Below are positions 42,978 through 53,095 of a DNA stretch of 64,000 nucleotides, piece after piece. The stretch is from Spirochaetota bacterium (GTDB taxonomy: Bacteria > Spirochaetota > Brevinematia > Brevinematales > Brevinemataceae), in the NCBI GenBank assembly GCA_030154445.1, contig JAGUQW010000004.1, forward strand, positions 100,940-164,939, given 5' to 3'. The notes under the pieces are model-generated. The model was given only the letters and a program-made list of their open reading frames with translations. It was not told the origin of the DNA and made no database searches. The number at the start of each line of letters is the position of its first letter. Within the stretch, counting starts at the first letter, position 1. Position numbers and translations under genes: made by a program.

Positions 42978-44957
42978 TCAATCAAATTTTTTATATAACA
43001 AACGAGAGGAATTCAATATGGCTAATAATGAAACACCCACATCAGCAAAAATAGCTTCCCACATAGCTGCTAAGCCATAAATCCCTAAAATCAATACTAA
43101 TATTTTGACACTCATAGACAAGACAATATTTTGTATGACAATAGATCTAGTAGCTTTGGCAATGCGTACTGCAAGTGGTATTTTAGAAGGTTCATCATTT
43201 TGAATAATGATATCTGCAGTTTCTATAGCCAAATCACTTCCCAAACCACCCATTGCGATACCGACATCACTCATTGCTAGTACAGGTGCATCATTAATAC
43301 CATCACCTACAAAAGCAATAATATCTTTTGCTTTTTTTTTCAATTTAAGTTTTTCAAAGAAATGAACTTTACCATCAGGAAGTAATTCACCATAGGCTTC
43401 ATCAATAGATAATTCTTTAGCGACTTCTGCGACAATATCTTTATTATCTCCAGAAAGCATAATTGTATTAATATTTAATTGGTGTAATTGTTGTATAGCA
43501 AGCCACGCATCTTCTTTAATTTCGTCAGCTACAACAACAGCTCCTAAGAATTTGGTATCCAAAGCAACAAAAACGACTGTGCTAGCATAAGTTAATAATT
43601 CTGGAGTAACAGTAATATTATGATCTAGCATTATTTTATTATTACCTGCTATAAGAATTTGCCCATTAAACTCAGCTTTGACGCCTTTACCTGCTATATC
43701 AACCACTTCATGCAAAACAATAGTCTCTAAATTTTTCGGAGTAATATATTCAACAATTGCTTTCGCAATAGGATGCGTACTATGTTTCTCTATAGCTCCT
43801 AGATATTGAAGTAATTGATTCTCATTTTCAGAAATAATTTTTTGTACTGTAAAGACACCTTTAGTAATTGTTCCTGTTTTGTCTGTAACTAATGTTTTTA
43901 GATGAGTCATAGCTTCAATATAATTACCACCTTTAAATAAAATACCATTTTTAGAACCTAATCCTATCCCACCAAAATACCCTAGTGGGACACTAATAAC
44001 CAAAGCACATGGACAAGAAACTACTAAGAAAACTAATGCTTTATAAAACCAATCCAAAAATACATAGTCATTACCCAAAACAAAAATAGGAATAATAACT
44101 ACTGATACAGCCAATCCAAAAACAATAGGTGTATAGACACGAGCAAATTTTCTAATAAATTGTTCTGTAGGCGATTTTTTCTCTACCCCTTCTTCTACCA
44201 TCTTCAAAATACGAGCAAGAGTGGAGTTTGAATAAATTTTAGTTACTTGAATACGAACTGTTTTTTCTACAGATATCATGCCTGCCAACACTTCTTCAGA
44301 ACTTTTAAGATTTCTTGGAACAGACTCTCCTGTTAATGCTGCTGTATTAAAAGAAGCTGTTTCTGTGATAAGTACACCATCAAGAGGTATTTTTTCGCCA
44401 GTACGGACTTCTATAATATCATTGATAGCAACATCTTTAGGATCTACATCATGAATACCATCATCTTTGACAAGATATGCTAAATCTGGTCTCACATCTA
44501 ATAAAGCTTTGATATTTTTTTTGGATTTCGATACGGCAAAACCTTGTACAACTTCACCAATAGAATAAAAAACCATAACCCCTAAACCTTCAGCATATTC
44601 CCCAATAACAAAAGCTCCTAATGTTGCAAAAGACATTAAAGACAGTTCGTTAAAAAAATCTTTATCCTTTATCATTAATGTAACAGCTTCTTTGACTACA
44701 GGTAAAGCTATAATAATAAAAGGAATTCCATACCAAATAATTTGTATAATTTGTGTTTGAAAGAATCCCACTTTCATATACTCCATTATAATACCTGTAA
44801 AAAGTAATGTAAATGATACTAAAGCTGGAGTAATTTCTTTAATTATTTCTTGAAAAGTTAAGTCAATATCATGTGAGTGTTCATGGTTATGCTCATGTCC
44901 GTGATTATCATCTGAGTTATGCAGATCATGACAAGATTCTTTTTTACAATTAGACAT
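42978..44957 (-). CDS. P1B-type heavy-metal-transporting ATPase (zinc/cadmium/cobalt type)
   Basis: 659 residues from the ATG at 44955-44957, which follows an aaggtg site; a GTG three codons earlier overlaps that site and is rejected. The N-terminus has no HMA domain but a His-rich tail (NHGHEHNHEHSHD) plus two Cys near the start, which may bind metal. VVSCPCALVISVPLG is the transmembrane CPC site, DKTGTITKG holds the phosphorylated Asp, and FVGDGINDAPVLAMSDVGIA the hinge. It exports Zn2+, Cd2+ or Pb2+ more likely than Cu+. Transcribed from its own promoter after queA. Confidence 0.92.
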   Translation of the reverse strand: MSNCKKESCHDLHNSDDNHGHEHNHEHSHDIDLTFQEIIKEITPALVSFTLLFTGIIMEYMKVGFFQTQIIQIIWYGIPFIIIALPVVKEAVTLMIKDKDFFNELSLMSFATLGAFVIGEYAEGLGVMVFYSIGEVVQGFAVSKSKKNIKALLDVRPDLAYLVKDDGIHDVDPKDVAINDIIEVRTGEKIPLDGVLITETASFNTAALTGESVPRNLKSSEEVLAGMISVEKTVRIQVTKIYSNSTLARILKMVEEGVEKKSPTEQFIRKFARVYTPIVFGLAVSVVIIPIFVLGNDYVFLDWFYKALVFLVVSCPCALVISVPLGYFGGIGLGSKNGILFKGGNYIEAMTHLKTLVTDKTGTITKGVFTVQKIISENENQLLQYLGAIEKHSTHPIAKAIVEYITPKNLETIVLHEVVDIAGKGVKAEFNGQILIAGNNKIMLDHNITVTPELLTYASTVVFVALDTKFLGAVVVADEIKEDAWLAIQQLHQLNINTIMLSGDNKDIVAEVAKELSIDEAYGELLPDGKVHFFEKLKLKKKAKDIIAFVGDGINDAPVLAMSDVGIAMGGLGSDLAIETADIIIQNDEPSKIPLAVRIAKATRSIVIQNIVLSMSVKILVLILGIYGLAAMWEAIFADVGVSLLAILNSSRLLYKKFD

Positions 44958-45015
44958 ATATTTCACCTTAGTATTTTTTATATATTCAAAAAATATAACA
45001 GCTAGCCTATGTGAT

Positions 45016-45044
45016 TATTTATATCAAGCAACCTCAAAGGTCAA
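45016..45044 (-). promoter_or_regulatory. Candidate promoter of the metal ATPase gene
   Basis: On the - strand TTGACC (45039-45044), 17-base spacer, TAAATA (45016-45021). The spacer contains the small dyad acct-ttg-aggt beside the -35 box, which could be part of a metal-regulator site. Evidence is visual only. Confidence 0.35.
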
Positions 45045-45091
45045 CAGCCTATGAACGATAGATAAAACAAGACATTTGGCTCTCTTCGATA

Positions 45092-46117
45092 TTATTTTAA
45101 TAGTAACATGCCATCACCATAACTAAAAAATCGATAATTATACAATAAAGCCTCTTTGTAAATTTGTTTTGTGTTTTCAATACCTATAAAAGCTTGAACT
45201 AATAATAATAATGTTGATTGCGGCAAATGAAAATTAGTAATCAATCCATCTATCATTTTGAATTCATACTCCGGCTTAATAAAAATATCTGTCCAAGCAT
45301 CAAAGCCATTCTCATTAGCAGATTCTAAAGCACGGCATACTGTAGTTCCTGCAGCAATAATACGCCGTCCTTGTTTTTTGGCTTGTATCAAATATGCCAT
45401 AAGATCAGGAGTAACAGTAACAAATTCTTTATGGATTTGATACTCATCTGGATCGCAAGTCATTGGTTTGAAAGTGCCAGGACCAACATGTAATGTGATT
45501 TCTTTGAGTGTTATTCCTTCTGTAATAAGTTGCCTTATAATATCAGTAGAAAATCTCAAAGATGCCGTCGGAGCAGCTACAGAACCGTAATATTTGGCAA
45601 ATAAAGTTTGATATCTTTCTTCATCAGAAGAGGAGTATAACACCTCTCCTCGTTTTTTTCTTTCTTCTATTATATAAGGGGGTAAAGGAATTTGACCAAT
45701 ATTTTCTGCATCAATAGGAGAAAAAGATTCATCAAATTCTATTCTTCTCAAACCATCTTCTAAGATTTCTATTACTTTAGCTCTTACTCCATTTGATAAA
45801 CTAAAATATTCACCCAATTTGAAGCGTTTTGCTTTTTTAATCATGGCTGTCCAAATAGTACTACTTTCTTGATTAATAAGTAATAATTCAGATTTTATCT
45901 CTTTTTGTAAAGCAGAAATAGTCAAACGAGCTTTGAAAACTTTACTATTATTAAATACAATAATATCATCATTTCTTAAGTAGCTGTTTATATTAATAAA
46001 TTGTTCATGAATCAGTTGATTTTTTTGAAAAATCATCATTTTATCACCGTCTCTTGTTGGAGAAGGAATAGTAGCAATCAATCTTTCTGGTAAATTAAAG
46101 TCTAAAAAATATTTCAA
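45092..46117 (-). CDS. queA: S-adenosylmethionine:tRNA ribosyltransferase-isomerase
   Basis: 341 residues; makes epoxyqueuosine in tRNA wobble positions by transferring ribosyl from SAM. The family order is present: FNLPERLIATIPSPTRDGDK, IVFNNSKVFKAR, GQIPLPPYIIEERKK, DEERYQTLFAKYYGSVAAPT, HVGPGTFKPM and TNFHLPQSTLLLLVQAF. Length matches (about 340-350). It follows a lipoprotein-like hydrolase gene by 17 bases and may belong to its unit. Confidence 0.95.
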   Translation of the reverse strand: MKYFLDFNLPERLIATIPSPTRDGDKMMIFQKNQLIHEQFININSYLRNDDIIVFNNSKVFKARLTISALQKEIKSELLLINQESSTIWTAMIKKAKRFKLGEYFSLSNGVRAKVIEILEDGLRRIEFDESFSPIDAENIGQIPLPPYIIEERKKRGEVLYSSSDEERYQTLFAKYYGSVAAPTASLRFSTDIIRQLITEGITLKEITLHVGPGTFKPMTCDPDEYQIHKEFVTVTPDLMAYLIQAKKQGRRIIAAGTTVCRALESANENGFDAWTDIFIKPEYEFKMIDGLITNFHLPQSTLLLLVQAFIGIENTKQIYKEALLYNYRFFSYGDGMLLLK

Positions 46118-46134
46118 AAATACTCCTTGATATA

Positions 46135-47184
46135 TTAATTATTATGTATGAAATCAATTATTTTGTCAAACAAATCATATTTTACAGATTGTAAGAAAGG
46201 AGCATGTGATGCATCTTTATAAGAAAGATGTACAGATTTATGATTAGGAATTCCTCCATTCATGCGATTGTAGCCATCTATCGATGTGCTAGGCGGAACT
46301 AAATAATCTAATTCTGAAGTTACTAATAATACAGGTTTTGTAATCTTAGAAATACCAAAGATTGAATCTGTACTTAAATTTCTATTATTTTCACCATTTT
46401 TTTCTAATTTTATTAAAACTTTTTCCATTTGCATTAATACAGAAATATTTTCTAATACACTATCTGAAATAAAATTGAAAACCTCTCCCCTAATATAATC
46501 ACACATTCGATTAAGTCCCAGAACTTTATCCCAGTCAGAAGTATATTTGCTATGTTGGAGATAATTTTTACTTGATAAATATTTATTTTGTATATAAAAA
46601 CTTTTTGCCATATTCCAATATTTTTCTTCTTTTGGACTGAGTTTTTGATCCAAATATTTTGTAATATTATTTAACATTAGCTCTGACGCTATTTCATTTA
46701 TCTGTTTCACATTAAAAGCAGGCTCAATAAATATAGAGGCTTCTACTTTATCATTATGTTTTGTTACATAAGATCCACCGACCATACCACCATAACTATG
46801 TCCCATAACATAAATTTTTGTATTGGGTATCATTGATTTGATTGAATTATAAACGACATCCATATCGTGTACAAACTGATTGATAGTCATTTCATCATCG
46901 CTAGTAAAGCCTCTAGTACCACCAGCTCCTCTCTGATCCCAAAAAAATATTTTGTATTTTTTTGCTAATTTTTGAAAAAAGGGAATATAATAATAAAATA
47001 CAGAAGATAGGCCTGGTCCACCATGTACAAATAAAATCACTTTTTCTGTATTCGAACCTAGTGTATACACAGGTAAATAAGCATTATTTACCTTTACATA
47101 ATAGGTTTCACGCTTATTTAAATCTGGAGAAATAGAGCAAAAGCTCAATAATAAAAACAGTGTTAACATCATAAAGATTTTCAT
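46135..47184 (-). CDS. Alpha/beta hydrolase, proline-iminopeptidase-like, probable lipoprotein
   Basis: 349 residues. N-terminal signal with lipobox-like LLLSFC (Cys 16), suggesting lipid anchoring to the envelope. VHGGPGLSSVFYYYIPFFQK and FFWDQRGAGGT are the oxyanion and DQRG-type signatures of proline iminopeptidases; GHSYGGMVGG holds the catalytic Ser. An Asp in TSELDYLVPPS and a His in DASHAPFLQS complete the triad. Overlaps the upstream barrel-like gene by 4 bases (ATGA), so translation is coupled. Confidence 0.85.
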   Translation of the reverse strand: MKIFMMLTLFLLLSFCSISPDLNKRETYYVKVNNAYLPVYTLGSNTEKVILFVHGGPGLSSVFYYYIPFFQKLAKKYKIFFWDQRGAGGTRGFTSDDEMTINQFVHDMDVVYNSIKSMIPNTKIYVMGHSYGGMVGGSYVTKHNDKVEASIFIEPAFNVKQINEIASELMLNNITKYLDQKLSPKEEKYWNMAKSFYIQNKYLSSKNYLQHSKYTSDWDKVLGLNRMCDYIRGEVFNFISDSVLENISVLMQMEKVLIKLEKNGENNRNLSTDSIFGISKITKPVLLVTSELDYLVPPSTSIDGYNRMNGGIPNHKSVHLSYKDASHAPFLQSVKYDLFDKIIDFIHNN

Positions 47185-47771
47185 TTTTTACCTCTTTTCA
47201 CAATATCAAAACGGTATGACAAATTAATACCACCTAACAATAAATTATTAATATCTAAATTAAAAGGAAATTGCATTCTATAAGTAAAGACAAAAGTTAA
47301 TTGCATAGGAACATTATATTTTTTAGAAAAATCATAACCAATTCTAGATCCTAAAGAAAAGATACCATAAGGAATACTCGGGCTAGTATGAAAACCATTT
47401 TCTTCACAGTAAATTTCTTGTGTGAAAAATTCTCCAACAACTCCCATCCCTGTTTCAAGAGTAAAAATCAATCCATTTTTGGCAATCAATCTGTATTGTA
47501 ATTCAAAAATTGACCCAAACATAACAAAATTGGGACTATAAACCATATTACCTCGTATATAAGTGAAAAAAGAAGTTTTGAATGCTAAAGAACTGATTCC
47601 TTTCTCATAAAAAGGTACAACAAAATCTACATCAAATGCTGGATATAAAAAATTTGCTACATAAAATGTTATACCTATTTCAAGATTTTCAACTATCGTA
47701 GTATCAGAATTTTCTTGTGCGTAATTATTTTCTACACAAAGAAGCCAAATCAATAACCATATATATCGCAT
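47181..47771 (-). CDS. Putative outer-membrane beta-barrel or periplasmic protein
   Basis: 196 residues with a signal peptide (residues 1-18, LIWLLCVENNYAQ). The remainder alternates aromatic and polar residues, with segments such as FYVANFLYPAFDVDFVV, YRLIAKNGLIFTLETGMG and LTFVFTYRMQFPFNLD, and ends in the strand LLLGGINLSYRFDI, a pattern common to small outer-membrane barrels. Not assigned to a family. It overlaps the downstream hydrolase by 4 bases. Confidence 0.6.
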   Translation of the reverse strand: MRYIWLLIWLLCVENNYAQENSDTTIVENLEIGITFYVANFLYPAFDVDFVVPFYEKGISSLAFKTSFFTYIRGNMVYSPNFVMFGSIFELQYRLIAKNGLIFTLETGMGVVGEFFTQEIYCEENGFHTSPSIPYGIFSLGSRIGYDFSKKYNVPMQLTFVFTYRMQFPFNLDINNLLLGGINLSYRFDIVKRGKK

Positions 47772-47857
47772 TATACCCTCATATGAATTAAAGTGATTCT
47801 AAGTATAATTAAATATATACACAATAAATAAATTTAACAAAATATATTTATTATTGA

Positions 47858-47886
47858 TTGATAAATATCCTACCTATGATTATATT
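47858..47886 (+). promoter_or_regulatory. Promoter candidate of the sigma-factor gene
   Basis: TTGATA (47858-47863), 17-base spacer, TATATT (47881-47886). Transcription would begin about 47893, 10 bases before the ATG at 47903, which supports that start. Confidence 0.45.
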
Positions 47887-47902
47887 CATAACAGAGGACA
47901 AT

Positions 47903-48493
47903 ATGATCACAATGGAAAAAAAAGAGCTAAATGAAAGAGAAATTCAAGATATTATAAATAATGTTTGCCAAGGTAATGTTAATGATTTCGAACAAATATA
48001 CGATGTGTATTACAAAATGGTAACATCTATTATTAGGCGTATTGTTAAACCAAATACCACAGAATTAGATAGTATTGTCAACGAAGCATTTTTAATAATA
48101 TTTAAAGGATTAAAAGGATTTAAAGGAAATTCTAAATTTTCTACCTATATATATAGAATAGTATTAAACTATGCTTTCAAAGTATCTAAAAAGAAGAATC
48201 GTGAAAGAAAATATTTTGTAGTATGGGGCGATAATAATGATTCAAATAGTATCGAAAATATAGCGTCACCTACGAAAATAGAAGATGTAATTGTCGATAA
48301 AAATTTTTTAGAAAACACTATTGGGTCTCTCACTAAAGAACTTCAAGAAGCTATTGACCTATATTATTATGAACGATATTCTATTAGAGAAATAGCAAAT
48401 ATCGTAGGAACTACAGAAACAGCTATTAAAAATCGATTGTATCAAGCAAGAAATAAAATAAAAAATGAATTGAAAAAGAGAGAAGTGCTATGA
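47903..48493 (+). CDS. Sigma-70-family RNA polymerase sigma factor, ECF type
   Basis: 196 residues from the ATG at 47903, chosen because agagga lies 5 bases upstream; the longer frame to 47858 overlaps the promoter. Region 2 spans about residues 30-105, with AFLIIFKGLKGFKG and KFSTYIYRIVLNYAFK; the linker is short; and region 4 runs to the end with YYYERYSIREIANIVGTTET and KNRLYQARNKIKNEL. There is no region 1.1 or 3. The next gene, a one-helix membrane protein, overlaps by 4 bases and is a probable regulator. Target promoters unknown. Confidence 0.88.
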   Translation: MITMEKKELNEREIQDIINNVCQGNVNDFEQIYDVYYKMVTSIIRRIVKPNTTELDSIVNEAFLIIFKGLKGFKGNSKFSTYIYRIVLNYAFKVSKKKNRERKYFVVWGDNNDSNSIENIASPTKIEDVIVDKNFLENTIGSLTKELQEAIDLYYYERYSIREIANIVGTTETAIKNRLYQARNKIKNELKKREVL

Positions 48494-48783
48494 AACGAAA
48501 AAAACCAGAAACCTCTATAAATAAAACTACTAGAGAAGATTTTATACTTGATAAGGAATTATTTGAATATTACCATAAAAATTATAATCAATCATCAAAA
48601 TTATCTTCTCTACCAAAAATAAAATTAATGAAAAATATTTATGAATATCAACAACATAAAAAATTCATGCATATATTAGTAACCTCTCTATCTGTCGCTG
48701 TGATTATTTTTCTTGTGAATTATACATCAGGTGTCTTTATTATAGAATCTGAAATTGAAAAAAATATTCCTTTCGTTGATTGA
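48490..48783 (+). CDS. Probable membrane-bound anti-sigma partner (unknown family)
   Basis: 97 residues. It overlaps the sigma-factor stop by 4 bases (ATGA), which indicates coupled translation. The N-terminal 55 residues are cytosolic and basic-polar (MKRKKPETSINKTTREDF, then LPKIKLMKNIYEYQQHKK). One transmembrane helix lies at about residues 60-82 (HILVTSLSVAVIIFLVNY), followed by a short outside tail. It has the layout of a small anti-sigma factor but no recognisable zinc-binding or ASD motif, so the assignment rests on context. Confidence 0.6.
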   Translation: MKRKKPETSINKTTREDFILDKELFEYYHKNYNQSSKLSSLPKIKLMKNIYEYQQHKKFMHILVTSLSVAVIIFLVNYTSGVFIIESEIEKNIPFVD

Positions 48784-48810
48784 TTATCTTTTTAAGATTT
48801 ATTAACATAA

Positions 48811-48842
48811 AAAAAACAAGCTCTATATAGAGCTTGTTTTTT
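48811..48842 (+). terminator. Terminator of the sigma-factor/partner unit
   Basis: Twelve-base arms aaaacaagctct / agagcttgtttt with a four-base loop and trailing T. Confidence 0.88.
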
Positions 48843-48908
48843 ATAATTCATGATTGGATATCTGTTTACAATAATTTTATTCTTAATAATTATTAAATTA
48901 CTATTTAA

Positions 48909-48947
48909 ATAAAAAACAAGCCTCTATAATTTCTTAAAGAGGCTTGA
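48909..48947 (-). terminator. Terminator of the V-ATPase operon
   Basis: On the - strand, caagcctct / agaggcttg stem with a 12-base loop, followed by a T-run, a few bases after the last stop of the operon at 48952. Confidence 0.8.
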
Positions 48948-48951
48948 ATTG

Positions 48952-49572
48952 TTAATTTTCTTTTCGAACAATATCTTTAACTTTCATCAAACGTGCAAGA
49001 TTTGATCTATCCATTTCATCGAGTTTCATTACGATAAAACGGATAGTTTCTTGTGTGCGTGGAATCAAACGATATTCAAGAGCATTTACTCTTCTTCTTG
49101 TTTTTTCAATCTCAATAGCTAATAGTTCAACAAGTTTTTCCATTTCAGCTAATTCAATTAATTGTTGTACAACATTAGAAAAAATATCTAAAGCAGAATC
49201 CACTTCTGCTGAAGTACCAACTAATCCATATTCATGTAAAGAACCCTTTTGTTCAAAATCAAACTCAGGAGAACAAACACCAAGAGTATTTATTATATTT
49301 GCTTTTAATAAAATTTCTGCACTAGAAGCTTCAAAAACCATATTAGCAGTTGCTCTATCCATCACTCCTCGAGCAATCATAAAATAAGAATAAGCTTTTT
49401 TTAATTCAATTTCTGTATGTTCACGAAGTGCTTTTACAGTATGAACTTTTTCAAGGAATAATTTGGTTAAAGCATCTTGCTTATCTTTTAATAATTTATG
49501 ACCTCTAGTAGCGGTACGCAACTTAGCTTTTTGGGTTTGAAGCTCCATTCTATTAGGACTGGCTTGAACCAT
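48952..49572 (-). CDS. ntpD: V-type ATPase subunit D (central stalk)
   Basis: 206 residues. Subunit D is a long antiparallel coiled coil in the central stalk. PNRMELQTQKAKLRTATRGH opens it; a central helical hairpin and a C-terminal helix with ETRRRVNALEYRLIPRTQET follow. It interacts with subunit F and the catalytic head. Last gene of the operon, after ntpB. Start has a ggagcc-type site in the ntpB-ntpD junction. Confidence 0.93.
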   Translation of the reverse strand: MVQASPNRMELQTQKAKLRTATRGHKLLKDKQDALTKLFLEKVHTVKALREHTEIELKKAYSYFMIARGVMDRATANMVFEASSAEILLKANIINTLGVCSPEFDFEQKGSLHEYGLVGTSAEVDSALDIFSNVVQQLIELAEMEKLVELLAIEIEKTRRRVNALEYRLIPRTQETIRFIVMKLDEMDRSNLARLMKVKDIVRKEN

Positions 49573-49581
49573 GGGAGCCTC

Positions 49582-50976
49582 CTATTTACTAGCTTTGTCA
49601 AGGTATTCTTGCAAATACTTTTCTTTGTATTCTTGACGAACACGCTTGAGCTCATGAAGTGGTAATTCAGCCATTAATTCATATCCGATATTCATCGTAT
49701 CTTCTATGATTTTACGATTTTCAGTTTCCCCTTGAGCCACAAACTTCCGCTCATAACCTTCAACAAAAGCAGCAAATTTTTGATCATCTGGAGTCAATGC
49801 CCCTTCACCTAATATTGCTTCAAGTTCTTTTGCTTCTTTACCACGAGCATAAGCGGCAAAAAGTTGATTTGAAAAGTCAGCATGATCTTCTCTAGTTTTA
49901 TTTTTACCGATTCCTTTATCTCTAAGACGAGAAAGTGATGGTAGTACATCAACAGGTGGATAAATACCTTTAGCATGCAATGCACGAGAAAGAATAATTT
50001 GACCTTCTGTAATATACCCTGTTAAATCAGGAATCGGATGAGTTTTATCATCTTCAGGCATAGAAAGAATTGGTAACATTGTTACAGATCCAGATCTTCC
50101 ATTAACTTTCCCAGCTCTTTCATAAAGTGTTGCTAAGTCAGTATATAGATATCCAGGATAACCACGACGACCTGGAACTTCTTTACGAGCAGCAGATATT
50201 TCACGAAGAGCTTCTGCATAATTTGTCATATCTGTTAAGATAACAAGAATATGCATATCATGTTCAAATGCTAAATATTCAGCAGCAGTCAAGGCCATAC
50301 GAGGTGTTGAAATTCGTTCAATCGAAGGATCATCTGCAAGATTGATAAACATAACTGTTCTCTCGATAGCACCTGTTTTACGAAGATCTTCCATAAAAAA
50401 ATCTGCTTCTTCATAAGTTACACCCATCGCAGCAAATACAACGGCAAAATTATCACCATCTTTGAGTGTTTTAGCTTGACGAGCAATTTGAGCAGCAAGT
50501 TGTGAATGTGGTAAACCTGAACCTGAAAAAATAGGTAATTTTTGACCACGAACAAGAGGACTCATTCCATCAATAGCAGAAATTCCTGTTTGAATAAATT
50601 CATCGGGATAATCTCTACTAAATGGATTGATAGAAGCTCCATTAATATCTAAATGTTTATCAGGAATTAATTCTGGAGCTCCGTCTTTTGGTTTTCCAGA
50701 ACCATCAAAAATACGACCTAACATATCTGCAGAAACAGGAATAGATAGTGTTTTTCCTAAAAAAGTGACTTTTGTGTTAGCAACATCAATACCTGAAGTA
50801 CCTTCAAAAACTTGCACAAGAGCACGATCTGTTTGAGTCTCTAAAACTTTTCCATTTCTTCTAGTTCCATCAGCAAGTTCAATTTCTACTAATTCTTCAT
50901 ATTTAACGTTTGCAACTTTTTCAACGATAACGAGAGGTCCTTCAACCCCACGAATAGTACGGTATTCTTTAAGCAT
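49582..50976 (-). CDS. ntpB: V-type ATPase subunit B (non-catalytic head subunit)
   Basis: 464 residues. The head signature [20 protein letters not shown] is clear, with [37 protein letters not shown] and [18 protein letters not shown]-type residues following. A true Walker A lysine is missing at the GSGLPHSQ site, as usual in B subunits, which are regulatory. It overlaps the stop of ntpA by 8 bases in the operon. Confidence 0.95.
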   Translation of the reverse strand: MLKEYRTIRGVEGPLVIVEKVANVKYEELVEIELADGTRRNGKVLETQTDRALVQVFEGTSGIDVANTKVTFLGKTLSIPVSADMLGRIFDGSGKPKDGAPELIPDKHLDINGASINPFSRDYPDEFIQTGISAIDGMSPLVRGQKLPIFSGSGLPHSQLAAQIARQAKTLKDGDNFAVVFAAMGVTYEEADFFMEDLRKTGAIERTVMFINLADDPSIERISTPRMALTAAEYLAFEHDMHILVILTDMTNYAEALREISAARKEVPGRRGYPGYLYTDLATLYERAGKVNGRSGSVTMLPILSMPEDDKTHPIPDLTGYITEGQIILSRALHAKGIYPPVDVLPSLSRLRDKGIGKNKTREDHADFSNQLFAAYARGKEAKELEAILGEGALTPDDQKFAAFVEGYERKFVAQGETENRKIIEDTMNIGYELMAELPLHELKRVRQEYKEKYLQEYLDKASK

Positions 50977-52750
50977 TCTTACCTCCCACGTTTAAGGTTG
51001 AAAATTCATCTTTAATTTGTTTTTCAAATGATTTAAAGAATTCTGCAGATTCAGCTGTTGGTGTGTATTTCATATCTGCAAATTTTAAATTACAAGCTAA
51101 TGATTCAATTTTTGAAAATTCAACACCAGCATTAATTACTTCCATGCCTTGTTTATACATAGTAAGAATAACATTAAGCATAGCTTTTTGTTTTTCTATT
51201 GGGGTATAAGTATCTACTTCATGGAAAGAATTTTGATGCAAGAAATCTTCACGGATTTGTTTAGAAGTATGAAGAACTAAGCGTTGTTCACGCGTTAATG
51301 AATCAATACCAACAAGCCTCACAATTTCTCTAAGATCAGCTTCTTCTTTAAGAAGACGCATTCCTAAAGCTCTCATCTCACCCCATTCTTCACCAACATT
51401 AAGACGCCAGAATTCTGCTAATTGGGGCACATATTGAGAATAACTTTGTAACCAGTCAATAGCTGGAAAATGTCTTTGATAAGCAAGAGAAGAACTTAAA
51501 GCCCAAAATACTTTAACAACACGAAGCGTATTTTGTGTTACAGGTTCAGAAAAATCTCCTCCAGGAGGGGAAACCGCACCAATCACAGAAACAGACGCTT
51601 CTCTTTCTTGTGATCCAAGAAGATGTACCATTCCAGCTCTTTCATAGAAAGTTGCTAGCTTAGAACCTAGGTAAGCAGGATAGCCTTCTTCACCAGGCAT
51701 TTCTTCAAGGCGTCCACTCATTTCACGAAGTGCTTCAGCCCAACGAGATGTTGAATCTGCCATAATAGCTACATGATAACCTTGATCTCTAAAATATTCA
51801 GCAAGAGTAATTCCTGTATAGATAGACGCTTCTCGAGCAGCAACAGGCATATTAGAAGTATTTGCAATAAGAACTGTTCTATCCATCAATGGTTTACCAG
51901 ATTTTGGATCGATCAATTCAGGAAATTCTTTTAGTACATCTGTCATTTCATTACCACGTTCACCACAACCAACATAGACCACAACTTCAGCTTCAGACCA
52001 TTTTGCTAATTGATGCTGTGTTACTGTTTTTCCCGCTCCAAAAGGACCTGGAATAGCAGCCGTTCCACCTTTAACTAAAGGAAAGAAAGTATCAATAACA
52101 CGCTGTCCCGTCAACATTTGAGTACGAGGTGCTAATTTTTTCTTAACTGGGCGAGGAATACGAACTGGCCAATAATGAGCTAATTTAACTTCTATATCTT
52201 TACCAGAAATAGAGTCTGTTACGATAGCAACAACTTCAGTAACATTAAATGATCCAGATTGAATAGATTTAACAATACCTTTTACTCCATAAGGAATAAG
52301 AGTTCTTGATTGGATTAGTGCTGTTTCTTGAACAGTACCAATAATATCTCCAGCTTCAACAGTATCTCCAGATTTTACAGTTGCTATAAAATCCCATTTT
52401 TTTATATAATCTAATGCTGGTACATCAATACCACGTGCAATAAAAATAGATCCTGAAGCTTTTTCAATAGCTTCTAAAGGACGCTGAATTCCATCAAAGA
52501 AGTTTCCAATAAGCCCTGGTCCTAATTCTACTGACAATGGTTTTTCTGTAGATATCACTGGTTCTCCAGGTCCTACACCAGAAGTTTCTTCATAAACTTG
52601 AACATAAGCATTATCACCATCAAGACGAATAATCTCTCCGATAAGTTGCATATCTCCAACTTTGACCATATCAAACATTTTCGTTCCAGTCATTCCACTT
52701 GCGATAACGAGAGGCCCTGTAACTTTAATTATTTGTCCTTGTTTTTTCAT
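50969..52750 (-). CDS. ntpA: V-type ATPase catalytic subunit A
   Basis: 593 residues, the catalytic head subunit. Walker A GPFGAGKT is at residues 235-242 and [13 protein letters not shown] follows. [20 protein letters not shown] is the head signature and the inserted non-homologous region characteristic of A subunits lies at about residues 115-190. ATP hydrolysis here drives rotation. It begins at the stop of the F subunit gene. Confidence 0.96.
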   Translation of the reverse strand: MKKQGQIIKVTGPLVIASGMTGTKMFDMVKVGDMQLIGEIIRLDGDNAYVQVYEETSGVGPGEPVISTEKPLSVELGPGLIGNFFDGIQRPLEAIEKASGSIFIARGIDVPALDYIKKWDFIATVKSGDTVEAGDIIGTVQETALIQSRTLIPYGVKGIVKSIQSGSFNVTEVVAIVTDSISGKDIEVKLAHYWPVRIPRPVKKKLAPRTQMLTGQRVIDTFFPLVKGGTAAIPGPFGAGKTVTQHQLAKWSEAEVVVYVGCGERGNEMTDVLKEFPELIDPKSGKPLMDRTVLIANTSNMPVAAREASIYTGITLAEYFRDQGYHVAIMADSTSRWAEALREMSGRLEEMPGEEGYPAYLGSKLATFYERAGMVHLLGSQEREASVSVIGAVSPPGGDFSEPVTQNTLRVVKVFWALSSSLAYQRHFPAIDWLQSYSQYVPQLAEFWRLNVGEEWGEMRALGMRLLKEEADLREIVRLVGIDSLTREQRLVLHTSKQIREDFLHQNSFHEVDTYTPIEKQKAMLNVILTMYKQGMEVINAGVEFSKIESLACNLKFADMKYTPTAESAEFFKSFEKQIKDEFSTLNVGGKNA

Positions 52751-53095
52751 TTAATTTCCTCCCTTTTGGGCAAAAATATCTATGCCTATAGCTCTTGTTA
52801 CTTGAGCGCCTAGTCTTTGAAGAGCAATACTCTTATCTCCAGTTGTTGTTCCTGGGATAGGCGTAATTGCTACTCCTCTATATTGATCATTTAAAGAAGA
52901 AACAAAATCTAAAACTGGTTCAGCTAAAGTTTCTTCAACAAAGATAATCCCAAAAGTACCTTGTTCTACAATCTTTTGAAGTATTTCCGCTAACTCAGCA
53001 GCAGTTTCTACTTCAAAAGATTCTGCACCAATAGAGCGAAAGGGAAGTACTGTATCAGGGTTACCAATGACGGCAATTTTTTTATACTCTGACAT
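52751..53095 (-). CDS. ntpG: V-type ATPase subunit F (central stalk; NtpG-type)
   Basis: 114 residues. The Rossmann-like F subunit signature appears as IAVIGNPDTVLPFRSIGAE at the N-terminus, then GTFGIIFVEETLAEPVLDF and ITPIPGTTTG. It contacts subunit D at the head of the central stalk. It overlaps the upstream ntpC by 14 bases and touches the ntpA start, hence coupled translation. Confidence 0.88.
   Translation of the reverse strand: MSEYKKIAVIGNPDTVLPFRSIGAESFEVETAAELAEILQKIVEQGTFGIIFVEETLAEPVLDFVSSLNDQYRGVAITPIPGTTTGDKSIALQRLGAQVTRAIGIDIFAQKGGN

Noticed and set aside
49055-49387. 110-codon plus-strand frame inside ntpD
   Set aside because: Antisense to a well-supported V-ATPase gene; no ribosome site, Ser/Ile-rich reading typical of an antisense shadow.
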